Assembly: GCF_017591425.1 (NCBI RefSeq)
Contig: NW_024466607.1
Coordinates: forward strand, 15,322,501 to 15,386,500
Source: Ochotona curzoniae
Taxonomy: Eukaryota > Chordata > Mammalia > Lagomorpha > Ochotonidae
Length of the DNA: 64,000 nucleotides
Direction of reading: 5' to 3'
Each line of letters starts with the position of its first letter. Position 1 is the first letter of the stretch. Of the stretch, positions 47,396-58,300 are shown in pieces. The position numbers and the translations under genes were made by a program. The notes beneath the pieces were generated by a model, which made no database searches, was not told the DNA's origin, and worked only from the letters and a program-made list of their open reading frames with translations.

Positions 47396-47585
47396 TGGGC
47401 CCGGCGCGGTGGTGCAAGTGGTTAAGGTCCTCGCCTTGCACACCCGGGATCCCATATGGGCGCCGGTTCTGATCCCGGCAGCTCCACTTCCCTTCCAGCT
47501 CCCTGCCTGTGGCCCGGGAAAGCAGTCGAGGACGGCCCAAAGCTTTGGGACCCTGCACCCACGTGGGAGGCCCGGAAGAGGCCAG
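47396..47585 (+). repeat. C-type SINE, young subfamily, 3' truncated
   Basis: GGGCCCGGCGCGGTGGTGC head to GGCCCGGAAGAGGCC, then it stops where a minus SINE begins. Confidence 0.88.
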
Positions 47586-47599
47586 GCCCTCCCTCTCTT

Positions 47600-47942
47600 T
47601 TTTTTTTAAGATTTATTTATTTTTATTGCAAAGTCAGATAAACAGAGACGACGAGAGACAGAGAGGAAGATCTTCCTCCATTGATTCACTCCCCAAGTGA
47701 CCGCAGTGGCTGGAGCTGTGCCGATCCGAAGCCAGGAGCCAGGAGTTTCTTTCAGGTCTCCCACGCGGGTGCAGGGTGTCAAGGCTTTGGGCTGTCCTTT
47801 GGCTGTCCTCGACTGCTTTCCCAGGCCACAAGCAGACAACTAGATGGGAAGTGGAGCTTCTGGGATTAGAATTTGTGCCCATATGAGATCCTGGCACGTT
47901 CAAGGCGAGGACTTTAGCCACTAGGCCACTGTGCTGGGCCTC
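47600..47942 (-). repeat. C-type SINE
   Basis: TTTTTTTTTAAGATTTATTT start and CTAGGCCACTGTGCTGGGCC end. Confidence 0.94.
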
Positions 47943-47959
47943 TAGTGCTATATTAAAAA

Positions 47960-48205
47960 AATATATATTTTAAGTTTATTTAATGGAAAGTCAGAAAGGC
48001 ATACAAAAGAGGAAAGGATGGAGAGATCTCCCTCCCTACAAGTTTATTCTCTACTTGTGTGCAGCAGCTATGGCCGGGCAGGGCCCCATGTGGCTGGTAG
48101 CCATTTTCCCACTGCCTCCCAGGACATATATTAGCAAGGAAAAGGCGTCAGGAGCAGAGCCAGGGCTAGGATTCAGCAACTAGGCCATTGCACTGGACCC
48201 TTATT
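47960..48205 (-). repeat. C-type SINE, diverged and shortened
   Basis: AGTTTATTTAATGGAAAGTC start and AACTAGGCCATTGCACTGG end. Confidence 0.75.
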
Positions 48206-48284
48206 TCCTTTACCAATTTTAGCTAGGACATCCAGTACAATTAAAAAGGACTAAGAATATTCTTGCCTTTTCCTAATCTTAGAA

Positions 48285-48365
48285 AATTTTTAATTTCTTT
48301 TCTGTTTTATTTTTTAATTGATATAGTAATTGCACATATTTATGAGATGCAGTGTGATGTTTTAA
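48285..48365. mobile_element. L1 3' fragment
   Basis: TTTAATTGATATAGTAATTG and CACATATTTATGAGATGCAG followed by TGATGTTTTAAAATA resemble an L1 3' end. Confidence 0.5.
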
Positions 48366-48658
48366 AATATTTGTTTTCATTTTATTTGAAAGGCAGTCAG
48401 AGAAAGAGAGACAGAAATCTTCATTCCCTGAACCACCGCAGCCAGGGCTGGGTCAGGCCAGAGCCAGCGAGCTAACACTTGATCAGGTCTCCATCGTAAC
48501 TGACCAGGAACCAAGCACTTGAGCTGCTGTCTGCTGCCTCCAAGGGCCTACAGCACCAGGAAGCTGTAACTGGCAGTGGAGCCAGAATCAAACCAGGCAT
48601 TCTGAGGCAATGTGGCTATCTCAGAGGCATTTTAACTGTTGCACCAAACACCTGTCCC
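48366..48658 (-). repeat. C-type SINE, old copy
   Basis: TTTTATTTGAAAGGCAGTCA start, GGGCTGGGTCAGGCCAGAGC block, TGCACCAAACACCTGTCCCC end. Confidence 0.75.
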
Positions 48659-48705
48659 CAAAGACTAAGGATATAATCTGTCTTTATTTTTAAAAAGTTG
48701 TTTGA

Positions 48706-49032
48706 GGGCCCGACGCGGTGGCGCAGTGGTTAAGGTCCTTGCCTTGCATGCCCGGGATCCCATATGGGTGCCGGTTCTAATCCCGGCAGCCCCGCTTCCC
48801 TTCCAGCTCCCTGCCTGTGGCCTGGGAAAGCAGTCGAGGACAGCCCAAAGCTTTGGGACCCTGCACCCACGTGGGAGACCCGGAAGAGGCTCCTGGCTTT
48901 GGATTGGCATAGTATCGGCCCGTTGCGCTCTCTTGGGGAGTGAATCATCGGACGGAAGATCTTCCTCTCTGTCTCTCCTCTCTGTATATCCGCCTTTCCA
49001 ATGAAAAAAATAAAAAAATAAATCTTTAAAAA
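48706..49032 (+). repeat. C-type SINE, young subfamily
   Basis: GGGCCCGACGCGGTGGCGCA head, CGTTGCGCTCTCTTGGGG block and CCAATGAAAAAAATAAAAA tail. Confidence 0.95.
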
Positions 49033-49316
49033 AAAATTTGTTTGAAAGGTATAGCAAACAAGAGAAAGGGAGAGACTGGTTCATTCTCCAAGTTGCTGCA
49101 ATGACTGAAGCTGAGCCGATCTGAAGCCAGGAGCCAGGAGCTTTCTCTGGGCCTCCCACGCGGATACAGGGTCCCAAGGCCATCCACCACTGCTTTCCCA
49201 GGACACAAGCAGGGAAATGGAAGGGGAGTGTAGCAGTCAAGATAAGAACCCACACCCATATGGGATTCCAGATGTGCAAGGCGAGGATTTAGCCACTGGC
49301 CTATGGTGCTGGGCCC
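49033..49316 (-). repeat. C-type SINE
   Basis: TTTGTTTGAAAGGTATAGC start, CTATGGTGCTGGGCCC end. Confidence 0.88.
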
Positions 49317-49393
49317 AAGCATTAGTAATCTTAAGGAAAAACACATTATCTTAATCTTCTTCTGTTCTCTTTAATAGGGGAGAACCAGAAGAA

Positions 49394-52300
49394 ATGGATT
49401 TTAACGTGTGGAATATCAAAGAGATGCTCAGTATCCCTTCAGTTTCTGGGTAAGACTCTTGGTGATGTCCTCTGATACTTACAGGAATCTACATTTTAAG
49501 GACCTGCTTCCTGTCAGGTTACAGTAACAGAGGCGCCTCAGATGGTCTCTTCTGCCCTTCCCTTCCTCTGTCACTTCTGTCTGTTTCTTTTCTCCCACTT
49601 GGCTGATTATGAGTTGATTTAGCTTTGTGAGTTAACTGAGGAATGAATGACTGTTACCAAGCACTGTGTCAGGGCCAGCCAGACTGATCAACTTTTAAGG
49701 AAATTCACTTCTAAGGCGGCTTCTAAGCAAATAGCAAGGAACAAAATCAAGAAAATAAGATTAACTAATTTTACTGAAAAGTCAGAGTTACAGAGAGGAG
49801 AGAGATCTTGAATTCACTGATTCATTCCCCAAAGGTCCACAAGACCCACAGCTGGGCCAGGCTGATCCAAGCTGAAGTCGGGAGCCAGAACCTTCTTCCA
49901 GGTCTCCCATATGGGTATGGGGCCTAACACCTTGGGACATTCTCTGCTGCTTTCCCAGAAGCACTGACAGGGAGCTGGGTCAGAAGTGGAGCAGCTAAGA
50001 CTAGAACCAGGCACTACAGGTGGGGGATCAGTTTGTACGCCACTTCATTGGCCCCAAGATGACATTTAGATACATATTTAACTGTATAATGCAGGGCCAA
50101 TATTTGGCACAGAGGGTAAAGCCATGGCCTGCAATGCCAACATTCCATATGGCAGAGGTTCAACTCCCGCTGCTCGACTCTGATCCAGTTACCTGATAGT
50201 GGCCAGGAAAAAGCAGTGGAGGATGGCCCAAGTGCTTGGGCACCCTCACCCTCCCAAATGTGGGAGACCCAGATGAAGCTGCTAGCTTTGGCCTGGCTCC
50301 TTGGGGAATGAGGCAGAGAAGAGAAAATCACTCCATCCCTATCTCTCTCTCTGTAATTACAACTTTCAAATAAATAAATAAATCCTTCAGAAAAACTGTG
50401 CAGTGGAATTTGTAAGTATTGTGGATTTTAGAACCACTTTAGTGACGGCAAGGCTCAGGAAGATATTGTTCCTGCTGCTACCACACTGATGTACTTAAAT
50501 TGGTATTCACAAGCCTTGAGTCAAGCAACCACAGCTAATTTGGTGCATATGTTGCCAAAGTGCTGTGTATTCAAAAGATTCCTAATTGCTTTGAATATGC
50601 TTTTATCATTGCGAGGATTCTTACCTTCCTAAAACCTTCTTGAAGAAAGCTGGTCAAAAATCGACAGCATTGTTCTCTTTTGCAATAAGAAAAGGAATGC
50701 ATAACATTGTTGAAGAGTAAAGAAAATCTTCATTTAATTGCATATCAGAACTTTAACATAAAAGTCCTACATAATTTCCTTTTTAAAGATCTATACTTTT
50801 TTTTTAAGATTTATTTTTTCATTGGAAAGGCAGATATACAGAGAGGAGACACAGAGAGGAAGATCTTCCGTCTGATGATTCACTCCCCAAGTGAGCCGCA
50901 ACAGCCGATGCTATGCCGATCCGAAGCCAGGAGCCTCTTCCGGGTCTCCCACATGGGTGCAGGTTCCCAAAGCTTTGGGCTGTCCTCGACTGCTTTCCCA
51001 GGCCACAAGTAGGGAGCTGGATGGGAAGCGGGGCCGCTGGATGGGAAGCTGGATGGGAAGCGGCGCCCATATGGGATCCTGGGTGTGCAAGGCGAGGACT
51101 TTAACCACTGCGCCATTGTGCTGGGCCCTCTATACGTTTTTTTAAATTAATTTATTTTATTACAAAGTCAGATATACAGAGAGGAGGAGAGAGACAGAGA
51201 GGAAGATCTTCCGTCCGATGATTCACTCCCTAAGTGACCACAACGGCCAGTGCTGTGCCTATCTGAAGCCAGGAACCAGGAGCTTCTTCCAGGTCTCCCA
51301 TGCGGGTGCAGGATCCCAAGGCTTTTGTTCGTCCTCGACTGCCCTCCCAGGCCACAGGCAGGGAGCTGGATGGGAAGTGGAGCTGCCAAGATTATCACTG
51401 GCGCCCATATGGGGCCCCGGGGCGTTCCAGGCGAGCACTTTAGCCACTAGGCCATGACGCCGGGCCCTGTCCAATACCTTCTTGTAGGAATAAATGCCAG
51501 TGTGTCCAGTGTGGCACTAAAGAAAGCACAATCAGGACTAGATCATCGTTACTTCTGGGCAGTAGCAATAACAGTGATAAAAAGGACATTGACAATCTAA
51601 GGTGATTACAACAATCAGACTCTAATGGATGATTGATGAATGAACTATATCACAAGATCTTATTACAAAAGGTGCAATAACTAAGAGGAACACTAAGGTA
51701 GAATTCACAGGAAAAATCCTTAGATTTGACACCATATTATCTTTTACCAGAGCAAACATGTGCTATCTGACATTTTGGGATTGGCTCATTCTCTTAGCAT
51801 AATGGGTCTCCAGCTATTTTGAGTAATGATTTCACAACCCAGATTGAATACGTGTGTGCAGCCTGCTACCACTGAGTGAAAATAACTGCCCTTACCAATG
51901 CAGTACTATTAATATTCTTACATTTTATTCATATTTTTGTACCAGCCTATAAGCATATTTTTGTTTGTATTTATAATAAAAAAATTTCCTTTGGCTTAGA
52001 CTATGCACTTATAAAAAAAAAGAATATGTGGGGCCCGGTGCGGTGGCGCAGTGGTTAAGTCCTCGCCTTGCACACCCAGGATCCCATATGGGCGCCGGTT
52101 CTATCCCGGCAGCCCCGCTTCCCTTCCAGCTCCCTGCCTGTGGCCTGGGAAAGCAGTCGAGGACAGCCCAAGGCTTTGGGACCCTGCACCCGCGTGGGAG
52201 ACCTGGAAGAGGCTCCTGGCTTCGGATCGGCATAGTATCGGCCCGTTGCGGCTCACTTGGGGAGTGAATCGTCGGACGGAAGATCTTCCTCTCTGTGTCT

Positions 52301-55300
52301 CTTCTCTGTACATCCGCCTTTCCAATGAAAAAATAATAAAAATAAATCTTTAAAAAAAAAAAAAGAATATGTGAGGCTGGCATGGTGGCTCAACAGGCTG
52401 ATCTTCTACTCTGTGGTATCAGCATTCCATCTAGGTGCCGGTTTGTGTCCCGGCTGCTCCACTTCTCATCCAGCTCCCTGTTTATGACCTGGGAAAGCAG
52501 CAGAGGAATCCCCAAGTCTTTGGGCATTGCACTCACATTGGAGACTAGAAGAAGTTTCTGGCTCCTGGCTTCGAATTGGTTCAGCTCTGGCCAGTGTGGC
52601 CATTTGGGGAATAAATCAGGAGATGGAAGCTCTTTCTCTCTATAAATCTGCCTTTCAAATAAAAATAAATAAATCTGAAAAAATATGTATATACTTCTGA
52701 TTAATTTTAATGTAACAATTAGGAAAGGAATTATTTCTATATACATGTGTGTTAATGAAAAACATAATATTTTGAAATAAACAGTTGTGAATTATAATTT
52801 CATGCATTCAGAATTTTGTTCAAATGGTGTATTTTTCTGGTTGGATTTCAGGAATACTAGAGCACCTGCTTGGAGCAATAATCAGCCTGATTATTCTAGT
52901 CTCAGCGACTCACAGTTCCTCTTTGGATCTCAGTTCTGTCCAGAAAATACAGAGACTCTGGCAGCACCTTTGGACTTCGGCACACACCTGAGACAGCACA
53001 AGCAGACACAGCAGGCGCCTCTGGATGTGGGTCTGATGGGTCGCATCTCTGTAGCTACACGTCATTGTCATTATAGAGAGCAGTACTCGGTTGGAACGTA
53101 TTTACAACTGAGAAAATCTAATGATTAACAAAGAGAAAATGGGGGGTTGGAGGCTTATCTTCTCTTGGGAGTCAGAAATATTTTGAGTTTTTTGTTTTAT
53201 TGGTCTAGAACTAGATTTAATTATACATATTTTGGTGCATCAAATAAGGACTGATAAGAGTAGAATATGATCTAAGTATTTCAGTATAAAATTTGTGATC
53301 TAGTGATCTGAAAACATAAACGTGCTCTGTAGATATTCTTAGATAAATCTTACCTGAGAATGTAGGAAGCGGCTCCGCAGTGTTCCAGCATCCCGGTCGT
53401 GCAGCCTGTGGCAAACCATCAGTGAGGTTTCAGATCACTAGCAGCTGAGAAACAACGATTTAATCAAATCTGTTAAGATGAAAATGTTAGCACATCGTCT
53501 CTGAGACATAATTCTCTGATATTGCCTTGACGTTTAGGAAGCTGGTTGCAAGCCATTTTATCAACATTGAAAATATTTCTTGGCTGCTAAGGCAGAAATT
53601 ATATTGATAAAAGAGTTGCGTTATTACAGACATACCTCTGTACGCACAAAAATTAAAATATTACACGCTGTATTGTTTTTGATAACATGGTTTGCATTTA
53701 AATGTGAATCTGCATTATATAGTGAACAGTGAATGCTGTATTTTCTTATTATGATTTCACAGAACGAACCTAGTATTTTTACAAAGTACCAGGCAAAACC
53801 CCACTTGTTTGGAAGTGAGACAAAGGATGGAAGTTTATTTCCTCTTCCTCTGCTGGCTGGAAAATCAAAAGGCATCTTGGAACAGTTTGAGGAGAAAAAG
53901 AAAATGGCAAAAGATAAATATTGCAAGTAAGCAAATCCTTCAAGCTGTACAGACACCTTGACTGTTCTGGAGAAAAATAACATGTCAATAATCAAATAAT
54001 TGAACTTGACCTTAGTGACAGACCTATATAAGTGTTCTTCAGAATCAGTAGAATGTGTGTGTGTGTGAGTGTGTAAGTGTAGTGTAAGTGGAGTAAGCAA
54101 AAGGGAGAGACACAGAAATGAATTTGCTGTTGGAATTGACTCAGGAGATTGTAGAAGCCAGGAAATCCCACAGATGTTGGGTAATATTGAAAAAGCCCCT
54201 AATACGGTCACCCAGAGGCTCAAGAACCAGGGGAGCAGATGGCTTCACTCCGGGTTTGAGTCCAAAGGCCTGTGTGGAAGTGGGTGACAGGCACCCGAGG
54301 GTGAGGGCCGAGAGCCCGGAGAGCACGAGAAGAGCCAGTCTGCCCTGCCTCTGCCTTGGGGCTCTCTTTTGGTATTAGATCCCCTGGGCTATATTCACCC
54401 ATATTATTGGCAGTCACTTTCTTTACTCAACCTACCAATACCAAAATACACCCAGAAATAAGACTGTACCTGCTCTCTAGACGGCTCTTAGGCCTGCCAG
54501 GTTGACATGTAAATAAACCAGTGTACGGCATTCTGGCTTTTAGTGCTTGTCATGTTTTCAGAAAGTATGAAGATGACTGTCACCATAGTTGCCTTTCTGA
54601 AAAGTAAAAAAACTGGAGAATTTCTGAGAAATGCAATGAGGATATAAATAAATGCATCTTTTTAAAAAGTTACCCTTTAGTTATTTTCAGTTCATTGGGA
54701 TTAAGAGTTAAATAGCATTTATTTTAGGGTAAAGAATATAATACATACATTGTTTTTTAAAATATTTATTTTTAAGACTTATTTTTTATTGCAAAGTCAG
54801 ATATACAGAGAGGAGGAGAGGCAGAGAGGAAGATCTTCGGTCCGATGATTCACTCCCCAAGTGACCGCAACGGTTGGTGCTGTGCTGATCCAAAGCCGGG
54901 AGCCAGGAGTTCTTCCAGGTCTCCCATGTGGGTGCGTGGTCCCAAACTTTGGGCCATCCTCAATTGCTTTCCCAGGCCACAGGCTGGGAGCTGGATGGGA
55001 AGTATAGCAGTTGGGACATGAATTAGCACCCATACAGAATCCTGGCGCTTACAAGACTAGGACTTTAGCCACTAGGCTACCGCACCCGGCCCCCAAGTGG
55101 ATTTTTTTTTTTTTAAGATTTATTTATTTATTTGGAAAGTCAGATATACAGAGAGGAGGAGAGGCAGAGAGGAAGATCTTCCGTTCGATGATTCACTCCC
55201 CAAGTGAGCGCAATGGCCAATCTGAAGCCAGGAGCCAGGAGCTTCTTCCAGGTCTCCCATGCAGGTGCAGGGTCCCAAAGCTTTGGGCTGTCCTCGACTG

Positions 55301-58300
55301 CTTTCCCAGGCCACAGGCAGGGAGCTGGAAGGGAAGTGGAGCTGCCGGGCTTAGAACCGGCGCCCATATGGGATCCTGGGCGCGTTCAAGGCAAGTACTT
55401 TAGCCGCTAGGCCACGCTGCCAGGCCCCTCCAAGTGGATTCTTAAAAGAAAAAAGAGATTTGGCTGGAAATCATCCCAGAAAGCCACTTTTCTCCTTTCC
55501 TTCTGATTAGGTTCTAATCCCCAGATTTGATTAGTGTTTAGACTGCGTGAGACGGAATCCTGTCCTACTTGTGCACTGTCGGTTCTGTCCCATGTTGCTT
55601 GGCTGTGTCCTTTCAAAGATGTGATTTCCTTTCTCTTTCCCCTTCCAGTGAGACTCTATACAGCTTTGTTTCCCATGTCAGAGAAAGCATCCATAGGGTA
55701 AGTATAATTACATTTCAAGGAGTGATGATGTCTCACATTAGAAAGTTAAACAGTTGGATTAGTTTGAGTTTACAAATAGCAATCTTTTAAAAAATATTAT
55801 TTATTTGAAAGTCAGAGTCCAGAGAGGAAGAGAGAGATTTTCCACCCGCTATTTCACTCCCCAAATGGGTGCAACAACCAGAGCTGAGCTGATTGGAAGC
55901 CAGGGTCTACCTCCAGGTTGGTCTCCCACATGCGTGCAGGGGCCCAAACATTCAGACCATCTTCCGCTTCTTTCCCAGGTGCATTTAGCAGAGCATCATA
56001 ATGCATGTGGATCAGCTGGGACTTGAATGGCACTCACATGGAATGCCAGCATCACAGGCAGCAGTTTAACCCACTATATGCCATAGCACTGGTCCCTAGA
56101 ATAGCAGCCTTTTAACTACACTTTTATGTTAAAATTCTTCAGGTTAGTAAAATAAAGCAACAGTCTGAATTCTTTCTGCTCTTTGTGGTTTCCAGTTGCA
56201 GACATCTGTGGAGAAGTCTGAAGAGCATCTCAGTGTAAGGAGCCAGACTATCTTGGATTCTCTGGAGACTGTGGCCAAGACAGGTGAGTGTCTTGGGTTT
56301 GAAGTTATCAGCAGAGAGCACTGGAGAGTGGTGACCTGGAATTTTCTGACTCATCCCAGTTTCCAGTGGTGAGGTTCCCTGGGTTTCAGATCAGAGTGTG
56401 AGTACCCAAGACTAGCCCTGAAGAGATTTAGAGCACTGAGCTAGTCCCATAGCCCCCTTGGGGTGATAGGCCTTCCTCCCACAATGCCTTCTGCCTGCCT
56501 TGGGGTAAGTAGTTCTGTGACTTCTCATCTCGCTGTCTAAAGTGAGCTGACAGTATCCCAGAGTCCCTGGCTGTGCTGGCTGTGGAGACACGGAGTCCTT
56601 AGCAGAGAGAGGTGCTGAAGGTTAGGAGTGGGCAATAACACAGAGGCTTGGGATGTGCACACCCTATATCCAAGTGCCTGTTTCGAATCTTGACTCCTCC
56701 ACCTTCAATCCTTCCTGTTAATGTGTACCCTAGGAAGCAGCAGTTGCTGGCTTGCATGCTTGGGTACTTGCCACCCACATAGGAGTCCCTGAAGGAGTTC
56801 CAGGCTCCTGGTTTGTTCTGGCCCAGCCCTGATTGTTACATGCAATTGTGGAGTGAGCCAGCGAGTGGAAGATTCTGTTCTTTGGGGCCAGTGTGACTGT
56901 CAACTGAAGCCAGCAACCCATATGACACAAGATTCATCCAGGCTGCTCCATTTCTTTTTTTAAAAAAAGATTTATTTTTATTGGAAAGTCCCAATGGCTG
57001 CAATTGCTAGGGTTGCACCGGTCCAATGCCAGGAGCCAGCAGCTTCGTCTGGGTCTCCCACCCAAGGACAGGGTTCCAAGGCCACAAGCAGGGAGCTGGA
57101 AAGGAAGTAGAGCAGCTGGGATATGAACTGGTATTCATATGGGATCTCGGCGCATGCAAGGCAAGCACTCTAGCCACTAGGCTACCACACCAGGTCTGGC
57201 TGCTCCACTTCTGATCCAGCTTCGTGCTAATGTGCCTGGAAAACAACAGACAGTGGCTTAACTGCTTGGATTCCTGACACCTTCAAGGAAAGCCTGGATG
57301 GAGTTCTTGGATCTTGGAGTTAAGCTCCTGACTCTTGTAATCATTTTGGGAAGAAACAGTGGATGGAAAAATTTCTCTGTGTGTCTTCCTCTTTCTCTGC
57401 CTTTCAATTAAAGTAAATCTTGAAAGAGAGAGATACCATTGTCTCTGTCTTTCTCAAATAAAATGCTAATAAATAAATAAATTTTGAAGGAAGAGATATC
57501 CCATTTATCTGCTGTTCCTCCATCTGCCTTGGTTTCAGTAAGAGCTGCGTTATAAGAGTGGAGCATCAGTCTCAACTTCAGTTATGGTCTGGGCCTCCTT
57601 AAATCCCCTATTCCCCCAATTAGGGGCTGACATTTGTAGAAACCACCGCCCTAGCCCTTGTGAAGAGGACAAATCGAGGCACAGACCTCAGGCGGATCTC
57701 TCTAGAACCATCAGTTTCTCGGCCACATGGGAAGCTGATGACTGTGCATCTGTACTTGTTTGCATTTATCCTTGTGTTGATTTTAAACAAGTTGGAATCA
57801 ATTTATTCAGATGCCATGGAACGGATTGCTCATGATTTACAAAATTTAATGCCTTTGAGTGCCTTGAACATTAATCCCCATCTGTGAGCAAAGCAGTGCT
57901 GTCCGTCTGCTGTCTTCAATCTGGGTACCCCACAATTAGGGCAACTGTGCATCTGCTCAGAAACTGCTTCTGGAATGTGTGGACTGTTACCCACACACAA
58001 TGCAGCAAAGCAAAGAGCAGAAGCAACTTCAGAACACTTCCATCGTGTAATGACATAGAATAACTCATTTGTTAGATGCCCACACGAAGTATTCTCTGTC
58101 AGTATATTTAAAAATTGGATGAAACGGGCCGCCACTGTGTGGTATAGTGGGTCAGGCAGCTGTCTCAAGTGCAGGCATCCCATATGGACACCAGTTCGAG
58201 TCCTGACTGCTGCACCTGGGAGGGAAGCAGAACAAACTGGGTAAAGGGAAAAAGGGTTGCTGAAAACGTGCAGGCATCTGAGTCTCAGAAGGCAGCATGG

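Noticed and set aside
53624..54223. 199-codon minus frame opposite IHO1
   Set aside because: AT-rich antisense of an IHO1 exon and introns, with a His/Thr run from a GT repeat. No motif.
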